Under the pieces are notes generated by a model. That model ran no database searches. It was not told the DNA's origin and saw nothing but the letters and a program-made list of their open reading frames with translations. Source: Amphritea atlantica (GTDB taxonomy: Bacteria > Pseudomonadota > Gammaproteobacteria > Pseudomonadales > Balneatricaceae). From it: DNA of 64,000 bases. Position numbers and translations under genes: made by a program. The stretch spans positions 124,001-188,000 of the forward strand of contig NZ_JAHKQE010000022.1 in NCBI RefSeq assembly GCF_018860855.1, written 5' to 3'. Below, in pieces: positions 8,285 to 16,843 of this stretch (positions are counted from its first letter, which is position 1; each line of letters opens with the position of its first letter).

Positions 8285-9049
8285 GTGGATTTAGCAACGC
8301 TGATTGGGTTAATTGGGTCATTAGGTATTGTTATTGCCGCGATGGTACTGGGCGGTGATCCGGGTGTGTTTTTCAACATACCGTCACTGCTGATCGTTAT
8401 TGGTGGCATGCTGCTAGTGGTCTTGATGAAGTTTACTGTAGGGCAATTTCTTGGCGTTGGCAAAATTGCTGCAAAAGCCTTCCTATATAAGTCAATTAGC
8501 CCAGAAGATATTATCACTGAAACCGTTGAGCTGGCAGATGCCGCCCGTAAAGGTGGATTGCTCTCCCTTGAAGATAAAGAGGTGAGCAGCGATTTTATGC
8601 AGCGCGGCATTCAGTTGTTGGTGGATGGGCATGATCCGGATATTGTTAAAACATTATTGAATAAAGAGATGAAGCTCACTAATGACCGTCACCAGACGGG
8701 TATTAGCGTGTTTAGCTCAATGGGTGATGTCGCCCCGTCCATGGGCATGATCGGGACTCTCGTGGGTCTAGTGCAGATGCTGTCAAACATGTCAGATCCT
8801 AAATCAATTGGTCCAGCGATGGCGGTAGCGCTGCTGACGACGCTATATGGTGCGATGGTGGCGACGATGGTGGCGCTACCTATTGCTGATAAGTTGGCGA
8901 TTCGAAAAGATGAAGAGGCGCTTAATCAGGCGCTGATTATCGATGGCTTGTTGGCGATTCAGGCAGGCCAGAACCCACGGGTTATCGAACAGATGTTGCG
9001 TAACTATCTGCCAGAATCGAAACGGGCCGCCGCGGCAGAGCAAGGTTAA
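8285..9049 (+). CDS. pomA: Sodium-type flagellar motor stator protein PomA
   Basis: PomA is the four-helix stator subunit that couples Na+ flow to flagellar rotation with PomB. The GTG start at 8285 follows GAAGGGGA by about five bases and gives 254 residues beginning VDLATLIGLIGSLG, the PomA length and N-terminus; proton-type MotA proteins are usually near 290 residues. Conserved features include MVLGGDPGVF, KFTVGQF, the cytoplasmic loop ADAARKGGLLSLE with the arginine that contacts FliG, and GDVAPSMGMIGTLVGLVQML. It is translated 14 bp ahead of pomB. Sodium preference is inferred from overall similarity. Confidence 0.93.
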   Translation: MDLATLIGLIGSLGIVIAAMVLGGDPGVFFNIPSLLIVIGGMLLVVLMKFTVGQFLGVGKIAAKAFLYKSISPEDIITETVELADAARKGGLLSLEDKEVSSDFMQRGIQLLVDGHDPDIVKTLLNKEMKLTNDRHQTGISVFSSMGDVAPSMGMIGTLVGLVQMLSNMSDPKSIGPAMAVALLTTLYGAMVATMVALPIADKLAIRKDEEALNQALIIDGLLAIQAGQNPRVIEQMLRNYLPESKRAAAAEQG

Positions 9050-9063
9050 AGGGGCAGACACGG

Positions 9064-10017
9064 ATGAGTGACGAAGAACTCGAATGCCCCCCCTGTCCGG
9101 CCGGTTTACCTGGCTGGATGGCAACCTTTGCCGATCTCATGTCACTACTGATGTGCTTTTTTGTACTTCTATTGTCTTTCTCTGAGATGGATGTTCTTAA
9201 ATTCAAGCAGCTGGCTGGGTCTATGCGTGAAGCCTTTGGGGTGCAGAACCAAATTAAAGTCGAGGATATTCCTAAGGGAACCAGTATTATCGCGCAGGAG
9301 TTCAGTCCCGGGCGACCAGAGCCAACGCCATTGAATGAAGTGCGGCAGATGACCCTTAATAATAATCTGCAAACCCTTGATGTAAGAACTCAAGAGGGAG
9401 AGTCGGAGGTTCGAGAGAAACTCGCAGGTGAGACTGCTGATCAGCTAGAGCAGATGTTAGAGCAGATGGAAGCGCAAGCTGAAGCGCAGGCACAAAAAGA
9501 AGCCGTTGAGTTTGCCGCTGCATTACGTCAGGAAATAGGTCAAGGCAGCATTGAGATCGCTACAGAAGGTAAAAAGATTGTAATCCGGGTTAAAGAGAAA
9601 GGCTCTTTCGAGTCGGGCTCAGCGGAGTTGAAGTTTGCCTATATTCCGGTGATTGCAAAGATCCGAGATGTTCTGCTGAATGTCGGGGGCAAAGTGGCCA
9701 TTGAAGGACATACCGATAATATTCCCGTCTCGGGTGGTCGGTATGAATCGAACTGGGGCTTATCCACGGCTCGAGCGTTGGCGGTTGGTCATGAGTTGTT
9801 TGCCGATCCGCGGATTGACCAATCTCGCTTCACCATTATTGGTTACGCTGACACTAAACCATTGGCGCCCAATAATACTGCGGAAAATCGAAGTATGAAT
9901 CGTCGGGTAGAGATCATTATTCAGAAAAGTACTGATCCTGAAGAGCTTGAGAAGCTAGAAACGCAGGAACCTGGAGATCAGGGTTTTGGGCCATTAGCGC
10001 CGCAAGATGTGTTTTGA
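9064..10017 (+). CDS. pomB: Sodium-type flagellar motor stator protein PomB
   Basis: PomB has one transmembrane helix and a periplasmic peptidoglycan-binding domain that anchors the stator. The 317-residue protein carries Asp24 in TFADLMSLLMCFFVLLLSFS, equivalent to the ion-binding Asp24 of Vibrio PomB. Next is the plug region EMDVLKFKQLAGSM, and then DIPKGTSIIAQEF. The C-terminal OmpA-like domain includes GHTDNIPVSGGRYESNWGLS and ENRSMNRRVEI. A glutamine- and glutamate-rich coiled-coil stretch (about residues 130-160) links the two. It forms a pair with pomA and ends near a bidirectional terminator. Confidence 0.95.
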   Translation: MSDEELECPPCPAGLPGWMATFADLMSLLMCFFVLLLSFSEMDVLKFKQLAGSMREAFGVQNQIKVEDIPKGTSIIAQEFSPGRPEPTPLNEVRQMTLNNNLQTLDVRTQEGESEVREKLAGETADQLEQMLEQMEAQAEAQAQKEAVEFAAALRQEIGQGSIEIATEGKKIVIRVKEKGSFESGSAELKFAYIPVIAKIRDVLLNVGGKVAIEGHTDNIPVSGGRYESNWGLSTARALAVGHELFADPRIDQSRFTIIGYADTKPLAPNNTAENRSMNRRVEIIIQKSTDPEELEKLETQEPGDQGFGPLAPQDVF

Positions 10018-10080
10018 TGTTTCAACGGGGTAAGGTTTAGCGCAATCTTCTCTAAGCGTACTGCTTGACGTTGAAAAATA

Positions 10081-10115
10081 AAAAAACCGATGCCATCACT
10101 GACATCGGTTTTTTT
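10081..10115. terminator. Bidirectional terminator between pomB and the cytochrome c5 gene
   Basis: AAAAAACCGATG pairs with CATCGGTTTTTT around a ten-base loop, giving a 12-bp stem with T tracts in both directions. It separates two convergent genes. Confidence 0.85.
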
Positions 10116-10134
10116 GATTCGATACTGACGCTGA

Positions 10135-10440
10135 TTATTTGGCGTTATCAAGCATGTATTGGATCGCGCCTTTGAGTTCGCTTTCTGTACAATCCATACA
10201 GGTGCCTTTAGGTGGCATAGCATTAAGGCCATTGGTGGCGCTAACGAGCAGAGCGTCGATGCCTTTAGCTGCACGAGGGGCCCACTGCTCAGCATTGCCA
10301 AACAATGGTGCGCCAGCTGCACCGGTCATGTGGCAGGCCATACATTTTGTGTTATATAGCGTTGCGCCATCACGATCAGCCATTGCTGCAATCGGAGTCA
10401 TTAGCATGGCAGTTACTGCCAGAATCATTGTCTTTTTCAT
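10135..10440 (-). CDS. Cytochrome c5-family periplasmic protein
   Basis: A 101-residue monoheme cytochrome c with a signal peptide (MKKTMILAVTAMLMT, cleavage near AMA/D). The heme site is CMACH at residues 33-37 and the axial methionine is Met74 in NAMPPKG. A second cysteine pair, Cys80 and Cys83 in TCMDC, is the disulfide typical of the c5 subgroup. It should act as a periplasmic electron carrier, for example to a terminal oxidase. It stands alone, convergent with pomB. Confidence 0.93.
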   Translation of the reverse strand: MKKTMILAVTAMLMTPIAAMADRDGATLYNTKCMACHMTGAAGAPLFGNAEQWAPRAAKGIDALLVSATNGLNAMPPKGTCMDCTESELKGAIQYMLDNAK

Positions 10441-10610
10441 TTCACCATCACCTTATTAGTATCCGTTAATCGCTGCCATTTAATCGGCCCGGAATTTAGT
10501 CATCGCAGTGTATGCGTATGACTATAATAATGTAAATACCTTAAATGGTCTTAATCGAAGCTGAATCAATAAAACAGAATGCATCGGGAAAGGGTGGTGA
10601 AACGCGGTTG

Positions 10611-10814
10611 TTAGGGACGAAGGCTCATTGCGTAGGAGGCTTGATTATGTTGATTAGAGGCTTTTAATTGCTGGGTTTTACGTTGCCTGATGTAGCTGTC
10701 ATAGTGAAACATAACTTGTTCGGCAGGCAGGTCAATGATCGCTTTAATTTGATCGGGGCTATGGCCATCCCGTAGTAGTTGGCCAATTTGGTGTTCAGTT
10801 GAGTTCATTGTCAT
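10611..10814 (-). CDS. Unrecognised small protein, 67 residues
   Basis: I do not recognise a family. The ATG at 10814 is chosen because AAGGA lies eight bases upstream; an in-frame start at 10865 would add 17 residues. The product is polar and helical, with a stretch (IGQLLRDGHSPDQIKAIID) that resembles the first helices of a helix-turn-helix, and a glutamine-rich basic tail. No signal peptide or membrane segment is visible. A DNA-binding role is speculative. The gene stands alone between the cytochrome c5 gene and a divergent winged-helix gene. Confidence 0.55.
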   Translation of the reverse strand: MTMNSTEHQIGQLLRDGHSPDQIKAIIDLPAEQVMFHYDSYIRQRKTQQLKASNQHNQASYAMSLRP

Positions 10815-11043
10815 TGTTTCGGTCCTTTTGTCTTTATTAGAGAGTTTCGCTGAAAATTGTGACAAAAATGTTTCTGAAATAGATTAATCCTATTAATAAA
10901 GGGGTTTTTGTTGTCGTTTGGGGACAGAATAGTATATGTTCTCTTTAATACTCAAAATGAGACGTCTGTTTGCTTTTGCCTCTACAATAGGTAAATAACG
11001 AGTACAAAAAATGCTTACGCGCAGGTGTAATGAGGAGGCAGAA

Positions 11044-11577
11044 ATGGGTAAGGCAACGTTGAGCCCAAGCGGTTCAGATCAAATAAAAAATACACTTTTG
11101 GGAGGGGCTATGCCGACTAGTCTGCGTGCCAGTTATGATGCTGATGAATTGGCTCAGAAATTGGGGTTTGTTTCTTTTTCAACTGATTTTCTGATTCGTT
11201 GTTACCGGGTCTTTGATGGTGACATTAAATCGGCCATTATTTTTAATGTGATCTCTCTTTGGGCGCTACGCCAGCGTGAAGAGGCTGAAGATAGTCAGCA
11301 AGTGGCAGGCTTCTCTTGTAATAATCATTCGATCAGTATTGCTACCGGTATTCCCTATGAAACCGTGCGTCGTAAAGTAAAAGCGATGGTTGAAAATGGT
11401 TGGCTTGAATTCAGTGATTCTTCCCATGTGGTGTTGAATTCTGATAAATGGCAAGAAGTGTTAAGTGATGTTGTCGATCCGGAACGCTGTGTTGTCGGTT
11501 ATGTACGTAGTACCGATGTGACGCCGTCATTTTCCCGTAATGAACGTCGAGGTAGTCCTGCTGATCGTCGTAGCTAA
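11044..11577 (+). CDS. Putative winged-helix DNA-binding protein
   Basis: A 177-residue cytoplasmic protein. The ATG at 11044 follows AGGAGG (11032-11037) at ideal spacing, so the in-frame ATG at 11011 is less likely. The C-terminal half contains SISIATGIPYETVRRKVKAM, a good match to the recognition helix of winged-helix regulators, followed by VENGWLEF as the wing. The N-terminal part (DFLIRCYRVFDGDIKSAIIF) may be a dimerisation region. I cannot name the family. It is a single gene ended by a hairpin with a T run at 11600. Confidence 0.7.
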   Translation: MGKATLSPSGSDQIKNTLLGGAMPTSLRASYDADELAQKLGFVSFSTDFLIRCYRVFDGDIKSAIIFNVISLWALRQREEAEDSQQVAGFSCNNHSISIATGIPYETVRRKVKAMVENGWLEFSDSSHVVLNSDKWQEVLSDVVDPERCVVGYVRSTDVTPSFSRNERRGSPADRRS

Positions 11578-11599
11578 GGGTTACGTCTTTTGATACAGG

Positions 11600-11621
11600 G
11601 GTCGCTATGGCGGCCTTTTTT
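11600..11621 (+). terminator. Rho-independent terminator after the winged-helix gene
   Basis: GGTCGC pairs with GCGGCC around TATG, followed by six T residues, 22 bp beyond the stop codon. Confidence 0.8.
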
Positions 11622-11738
11622 ATTGTGTGTGATTAGCTGATCGAGATCTATCATCCGATGGATATTGATTGCCGAAGATGTGACTTTTAGGTCCAATGGT
11701 TCGATGATTGAATGGCGAGATAAAGATAGGAGTTTGTG

Positions 11739-12368
11739 GTGTCAGACCAGGTATTTGAACAGATTGCCGAAGAACTTTATCAGCAAGGGTATTCTGTGCT
11801 TAGCCACGCGCTGCCAGACACGCTTTGCAGGGCGTTAGCGCAAGAGGTTAGGGATTTACCGGCTGAGCGCTTTAGTCGGGCGGGTGTCGGTCGTCAGGAG
11901 GCTTACGTCAAAGCCGAAACCATTCGTCGTGATGAGATCTGTTGGATCGACAATACTACCGAAGCGGGGCATGCGTGGCTTGAATGGGCCGATAAACTTC
12001 AACAAGCGATTAATCGTCGTCTGTTTTTAGGGCTGTTTTCATTTGAAAGTCATTACGCTCACTATCAGGCGGGTGATTTTTATAAAGTGCATCGGGATGC
12101 TTTTCGTGGGCAACAAAACCGTGTGCTGACGCTGGTCGCCTATCTTAATCCTGATTGGCAGGCGGAAGATGGCGGTGAGCTGTTGATCTATCCTGACGAA
12201 GGGCACGAGCCTCTCTTGAGCGTATTGCCGGAGTTCGGCACTTTAGTGGTGTTTCTCAGTGAGGAGTTTCCTCATGAAGTGCTGCCGGCACAAACAGACC
12301 GATATAGTATTGCCGGTTGGTATCGAATCAATAGTGGCAATAGTCGGCGGGTTGACCCTGCTCGTTGA
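11739..12368 (+). CDS. 2OG-Fe(II) oxygenase, prolyl-4-hydroxylase-like
   Basis: A 209-residue member of the 2-oxoglutarate/Fe(II) dioxygenase superfamily. The metal triad is His118 and Asp120 in YKVHRDAF plus His179 in EFPHEVLP, and Arg188 in TDRYSIAGWY would hold 2-oxoglutarate. NRVLTLVAYLNPDW and EDGGELLIY are typical of the prolyl hydroxylase alpha/SM-20 type. GTG at 11739 is preferred over the adjacent GTG at 11736 because AGGAG (11728-11732) is then six bases away. The hydroxylated substrate cannot be told from sequence. The following gene is a membrane-protein fragment with no clear link. Confidence 0.88.
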   Translation: MSDQVFEQIAEELYQQGYSVLSHALPDTLCRALAQEVRDLPAERFSRAGVGRQEAYVKAETIRRDEICWIDNTTEAGHAWLEWADKLQQAINRRLFLGLFSFESHYAHYQAGDFYKVHRDAFRGQQNRVLTLVAYLNPDWQAEDGGELLIYPDEGHEPLLSVLPEFGTLVVFLSEEFPHEVLPAQTDRYSIAGWYRINSGNSRRVDPAR

Positions 12369-12466
12369 TTGTCTGGTGGCCGAATGCTTTCGCCAAAACG
12401 AGATTCGCCAGTATGAGTTTTATGGCGAGGGGCGGTTATTGCCTCTGGCGTGATTAGTGCTCGATT

Positions 12467-13045
12467 TTGTCTGACGTAGTGATGCTGTTGTTTATCTTTC
12501 CGCTTTATTTGATAAGCCGAGCGGATGCGGCAGGGGTATCGAAGCGGCGAGAAATGGTATTACGGTCGGTGGTTGTTTTTTTTGCGGTGATCGTGATTGT
12601 GTTGCGTTTTAGTCAGTTTTGGCTGGCGCCTTACATGGAGCGGAATCCTAACCGGATGCAATATCCCTCGGCTGAGTTGGCTGAACAACTGAGACAGCAA
12701 GGCTTTAATGGCGGAACCATTATTGGCGATAGTAATCTGAGGGCATCAAATATCGGGCTCTATTTTGATGGTGCGCGGATTTTAAGTCCCAAAACCGAGT
12801 TCTTTACCGTAGATAACAATCCACCGTCGGTTGATGGGCAGTGTTTGATTGCTTGGAATGCCAATCGTCGGGATCTGTTACCTAACGTGTTGTCTGAATA
12901 TTTACGTCGCCAAGGGATTGTCGTTACGGCGGCAAAGCAGCATTATATTAGTGCGCCCTATCAATATACGGATAGAGGTGAACATCGAATTGGTTATATT
13001 TTGCTTGGCTCCGAAACTATTTGTAATAACGCGGCGACGGATTAG
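12467..13045 (+). pseudogene. C-terminal fragment of a GT39-like membrane glycosyltransferase
   Basis: The frame encodes up to 192 residues from a TTG at 12467, or 187 from the ATG at 12482. It contains two transmembrane segments (VVMLLFIFPLYLIS and MVLRSVVVFFAVIVIVLRF) and then a soluble domain. That domain has YPSAELAEQLRQQG, TIIGDSNLRASNIGLYF and QCLIAWNANRR, which resemble the periplasmic C-terminal part of dolichyl-phosphate-mannose-type (GT39/ArnT-like) glycosyltransferases. The eight or more N-terminal helices and the catalytic acidic loop are absent, and an in-frame stop lies at 12455. I read it as a 5'-truncated remnant; a genuine two-helix protein is possible. Confidence 0.5.
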
Positions 13046-13183
13046 GGTATTTTTAGCCGTTATTTGGGGTATTTAAGCTTACAACACAGCGGTGGTTGTG
13101 TTCATGATATTGGGTCTGATGATATCCGTGTGATTTAACTCGGGTTCAGTGTTGGATTCGGTTATAACATCAAGGCGGGGGTT

Positions 13184-15442
13184 ATGAATCAGGATTCCAG
13201 TGAGAGCGCATTTGCTAAACTCACTCAAATTATTCAATCAGCAGCGAAAGCGAATACGGTTGAGGCGCAGATTCAACATATCGTTGATGCGATTAGCGAA
13301 ACGCTGCTGGTTGAGGTGTGCAGTCTCTATCTCAAACAGCGGGATGAGAGCATGCGGCTGGTGGCTAGTCACGGCTTGGTGCGTAAAAATAGGGTTGTGA
13401 TACCGGCAAAAAAGGGATTAGCGGGTCATGTGGTGCAGATGCAAAGCGCGATCAATATCATCGAGCCTGATCAGCACCCTGAATATTACTTTGTCGCGAA
13501 GTCAAAAGAGGAGCGTTATCACAGTTACTGCGGCGTCCCTTTGGTTTATCGAGCGCAGGTCTATGGTGTTTTGGTGGTGCAAAGCCGCCGTGCAGAGGTT
13601 TTACCCTCAGATTATGTTGCATTACTTTCCACGCTAGCAACGCATCTGGCGATGCTGTTGGCCACCTATCCGAAGGAAGTGTTTCCCGGCCGCTCAAAAA
13701 CAAAACTGTATCAGGGTATTACGGGTGCTCAAGGTGTGGCGATTGGCCGTGCCTTTATGCGTAAGTTGCCTCAGCTTGCCGAGATTCAAAAACTTAAATC
13801 CACCGATATGGACGCGGAATATAGCCGCTGGAAGAGCGTTAAAGCTGAAGCAGTGAGTCAGTTGAGGGATGAGCGAAATACGGTTAGCGAGACCCTAGGT
13901 GAAGGTCTTGCTTCAGTGCTTGATGCGTATCAGATGTTATTGCAAGACATCACATTCGAACAACGGATCAGTGATGAGATTGCGGCCGGTTTTCAGTTGC
14001 CTTGGGCGATAAAACAGTCGGTTGGGTTCTTTGCTGATAAGTTTAAAGCGATGGAAGACCCTTATCTGCGCGAGCGACATGAGGATATTCAACAGTTAGG
14101 GGTCAAGCTTTATCAGATCTGGCAGAAAAGTGCCGAACCGGAGATGCCCATCGGTAATGAGCCGTTGATTCTGGTAGGTGATCATATCAGTGTGTCGGAT
14201 ATTGTTAATCTGACCACGGAAAAGCTAGCGGGTATTGTTTGTTTTGCTGGTGGCTCGTTGTCTCACATCGCGGTATTTGCGAATGCGTTGGGTATCCCCG
14301 CGGTGATGGGCATCGGCGAAGTACCGATGTTAAATGGCGATCAATTGGTGGTCGACGGTGATGCGGGTCAGGTGATCTGCTCGCCTAGTTTGAGCACACT
14401 CAGGGAATATCAACGGACACTATCAGAAAGGCGGGTACTCGAAACCCGCTTGCAGGCTGACAGCCAACTGCCAGCAGTAACCAAAGATGGTGTTCGAATT
14501 ACTCTGCTAGCCAACTCAGGGCTACAGGCAGACGTCTTGCCTGGCCTAAGATACGGCGCGGAAGGTATCGGTCTGTTTCGTACCGAAGTGCCGTTTATGA
14601 TTCGTTCTAGTTTGCCCTCGGAAGATGATCAAGAGATTATCTATCGTAATCTGATCAGTCACTATAAAGATAAGCCCGTTTATTTTCGCACTCTGGATAT
14701 TGGTGCGGATAAACCTCTGTCCTATATGCCGGTGGTCAAAGAGGATAACCCTGCACTGGGTTGGCGTGGTATTCGCTATACGTTGGATAACTTGCCGCTG
14801 TTGATAACTCAACTTCGGGCTATTTTAACCGCAGCTGCTGGTAACCCCCAAGTTCACCTGATGTTGCCGATGATCGCCTCAACCGAGCAGTTGGATCAGT
14901 GTTTGGCGGTACTGCATGAAGTTCATCAGCAGTTGGTGGATGAGGGTGTGCCGGTGTGTCTGCCGAAGATCGGCATTATGGTCGAGGTGCCCAGTTGTAT
15001 CGCTTTACTGCCTTTCTGGCGTAAGAAGTTAGATTTCATCTCGATCGGCACCAACGATTTGAGCCAGTATCTATTGGCACTGGACCGAAACAGTCCGCTG
15101 GTGGGTAAATGGTACGATCCTTTGCATCCTTCGGTACTGCATGAACTGATGCGTATTGCCACCACGTCTAAGCAATTGAGCTTACCCGTCAGTGTGTGCG
15201 GAGAGATGGCTTCGGATCCGGTAGCGGTACTCTTGTTGTTAGGCATGGGTATTCAGCAGTTGAGTATGAGTGCGGCAAAAATTCCTTTGATCAAATGGAT
15301 TATTAGGGAGGTCACTCAAGCGGAGACAGAAGCGTTACTCGAGCTGGTGTTGCAGCAGGATAATGCGACGGCTATTCGGCAGCTTGGGGAGCAGTTTCTA
15401 GCATCGAAACAGTTATTGTTTAATGAAGCCGCGCAACGTTAA
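13184..15442 (+). CDS. ptsP: Phosphoenolpyruvate-protein phosphotransferase EI-Ntr
   Basis: EI-Ntr takes phosphate from PEP and passes it to NPr and EIIA-Ntr, a regulatory phosphorelay linking nitrogen and carbon status. The 752-residue protein has an N-terminal GAF domain (about 10-165; EVCSLYL, YCGVPLVYRAQVYGVLVVQ). The phosphohistidine domain follows, with His361 in GGSLSHIAVFANALGIPAVMG, split here as GGSLSHIAVFANALG and IPAVMG. The C-terminal TIM barrel carries GIGLFRTEVPFM, GWRGIRYTLD and SIGTNDLSQYLLALDR, with the catalytic Cys in VCGEMASDP. rppH, its usual neighbour, is not adjacent. Confidence 0.96.
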   Translation: MNQDSSESAFAKLTQIIQSAAKANTVEAQIQHIVDAISETLLVEVCSLYLKQRDESMRLVASHGLVRKNRVVIPAKKGLAGHVVQMQSAINIIEPDQHPEYYFVAKSKEERYHSYCGVPLVYRAQVYGVLVVQSRRAEVLPSDYVALLSTLATHLAMLLATYPKEVFPGRSKTKLYQGITGAQGVAIGRAFMRKLPQLAEIQKLKSTDMDAEYSRWKSVKAEAVSQLRDERNTVSETLGEGLASVLDAYQMLLQDITFEQRISDEIAAGFQLPWAIKQSVGFFADKFKAMEDPYLRERHEDIQQLGVKLYQIWQKSAEPEMPIGNEPLILVGDHISVSDIVNLTTEKLAGIVCFAGGSLSHIAVFANALGIPAVMGIGEVPMLNGDQLVVDGDAGQVICSPSLSTLREYQRTLSERRVLETRLQADSQLPAVTKDGVRITLLANSGLQADVLPGLRYGAEGIGLFRTEVPFMIRSSLPSEDDQEIIYRNLISHYKDKPVYFRTLDIGADKPLSYMPVVKEDNPALGWRGIRYTLDNLPLLITQLRAILTAAAGNPQVHLMLPMIASTEQLDQCLAVLHEVHQQLVDEGVPVCLPKIGIMVEVPSCIALLPFWRKKLDFISIGTNDLSQYLLALDRNSPLVGKWYDPLHPSVLHELMRIATTSKQLSLPVSVCGEMASDPVAVLLLLGMGIQQLSMSAAKIPLIKWIIREVTQAETEALLELVLQQDNATAIRQLGEQFLASKQLLFNEAAQR

Positions 15443-15620
15443 CCGAGCCTAATGGCTAGCGTTGAAGATGCTAGGGTTCGGCTACTCAGTTGAGAATCTT
15501 GATTCGCAAAAGTATTTCGTGCAAAGCATGAGAATAAACGTTATCAAGGGGGATTAGCCCGCTGGAAAAGCGGGCTCGCCCCTCAGTTTATTCGGCCGCA
15601 GAGCGGCTAGGAAGCTTAGT
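15443..15620 (+). other. Structured intergenic region after ptsP
   Basis: Two strong foldbacks occur. CCGAGCC/GGTTCGG encloses CTAGC/GCTAG directly after the ptsP stop. Farther on, AGCCCGCT/AGCGGGCT (about 15554-15575) is flanked by GGGG and CCCC. Neither is followed by a clear T run, so they may be mRNA 3'-end structures or repetitive palindromic elements. No gene is seen. Confidence 0.45.
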
Positions 15621-16763
15621 ATGATGAAGCGTGATGAAGTGCTTACGGCCTCGATTCAGACGTTAGATAATGCTCTGTTCGAGCAGGTCAAAGGGATCAA
15701 TATTCTTGATGCGGTATCTCCGCAGAATTTTCGCCAAGAGAAACAGGCTTTTTTTGCCTCTAATTTTTCCCAAAGTCCAAACTTTAGTTACGCAACGAGG
15801 CCGATCGATTCATTTCGCCTGAAGCGAAATCTGTTTAATTTACCGGTTGACGAGTTGGGCGACGACGATCTGTTCACGCTCTATAGCAGTGTTATTGAAT
15901 CCTATGTGGATAAAATCGATCAATATAAATCGATCGGCACGCCGGACTTTCTTTATGATTCGTTGCGTTATTACGGGGAGCCGAGTGAGAAAGATAGCCG
16001 TAATGCCAACTTTATTTTGCATCTGCCTGATACAGAAGAGAGCAGCGATACGCTGCTCGGTGCGGCGGATATTGTGGCTAACCTTGAAGCGTTTGCACAG
16101 CGGGAAAACTATCAATATCAGATTAAACTGGACGATAGCTTGATTGCTAATGCATTGGTGTCGGGCACCACGGTTAAGGTGAATAGCTCGGCATTGATCT
16201 CGCCCACCGAGGTCAATGCCTTAGCGCATCACGAGCTAGGCGTACATCTGGTGACGACGCTCAATGCGCGCAGTCAGCCCCTGCGGGTGTTGGCGATGGG
16301 CTGTCCGGTTAATACCATGACTCAAGAGGGTCTGGCGATACTGAGTGAATATCTGGCCGGTTTCATGACGCTGCCCCGTTTGAAAGTGTTGGCGCTACGG
16401 GTATTGGCGGTTGAGTCGATGATTGAAGAGAACGACTTTAAAAAAACCTTCCTGCTGTTGAAGGAGCAACACCATGTTGGCGATGAGCAAGCTTTCACCA
16501 TCACCGCACGGGTCTATCGAGGCGGGGGCCTAACTAAAGACTACCTCTATCTACAAGGATTGCATCAGATGCTCAACGCCTACGAAACCCGTGAGGATTT
16601 TAGTAATCTGCTGAGTGGTAAGGTGTCGATTGCCCAGTTACCACTAATTACTCGGCTTATCGATAAGGGCTATCTGATTAAGCCTAAGTTGATCAGTCCT
16701 GCGATCGCCAATCCGGTTGAAAATGATGTTATTCAGCAGTTCATTACCCACGCGATTAAATAG
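15621..16763 (+). CDS. QEGLA-motif (DUF1704/MATCAP-like) metallopeptidase-family protein
   Basis: The 380-residue protein belongs to the group annotated as flavohemoglobin expression-modulating QEGLA-motif proteins. The name-giving QEGLA is at 235-239, and the zinc-site-like HHELGVH (203-209) gives an HExxxH arrangement, as in the related eukaryotic tyrosine carboxypeptidases. There is no signal peptide, so it should be cytoplasmic. Substrate and role in bacteria are not settled; the flavohemoglobin link comes from older annotation and no hmp gene is in this window. It is a single gene between ptsP and fumC. Confidence 0.85.
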   Translation: MMKRDEVLTASIQTLDNALFEQVKGINILDAVSPQNFRQEKQAFFASNFSQSPNFSYATRPIDSFRLKRNLFNLPVDELGDDDLFTLYSSVIESYVDKIDQYKSIGTPDFLYDSLRYYGEPSEKDSRNANFILHLPDTEESSDTLLGAADIVANLEAFAQRENYQYQIKLDDSLIANALVSGTTVKVNSSALISPTEVNALAHHELGVHLVTTLNARSQPLRVLAMGCPVNTMTQEGLAILSEYLAGFMTLPRLKVLALRVLAVESMIEENDFKKTFLLLKEQHHVGDEQAFTITARVYRGGGLTKDYLYLQGLHQMLNAYETREDFSNLLSGKVSIAQLPLITRLIDKGYLIKPKLISPAIANPVENDVIQQFITHAIK

Positions 16764-16843
16764 AGAATATCGCTCTTCTAGCCTATAGTTAAAGCGTTAG
16801 CTGGCCGTGATAAAGAGCGCGGCCGATCAACTGAGGCGAGATC

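Noticed and set aside
12259-12453. A 64-codon frame overlapping the end of the 2OG oxygenase gene
   Set aside because: It lies mostly inside the oxygenase gene in another frame, has no ribosome site and shows no family features.
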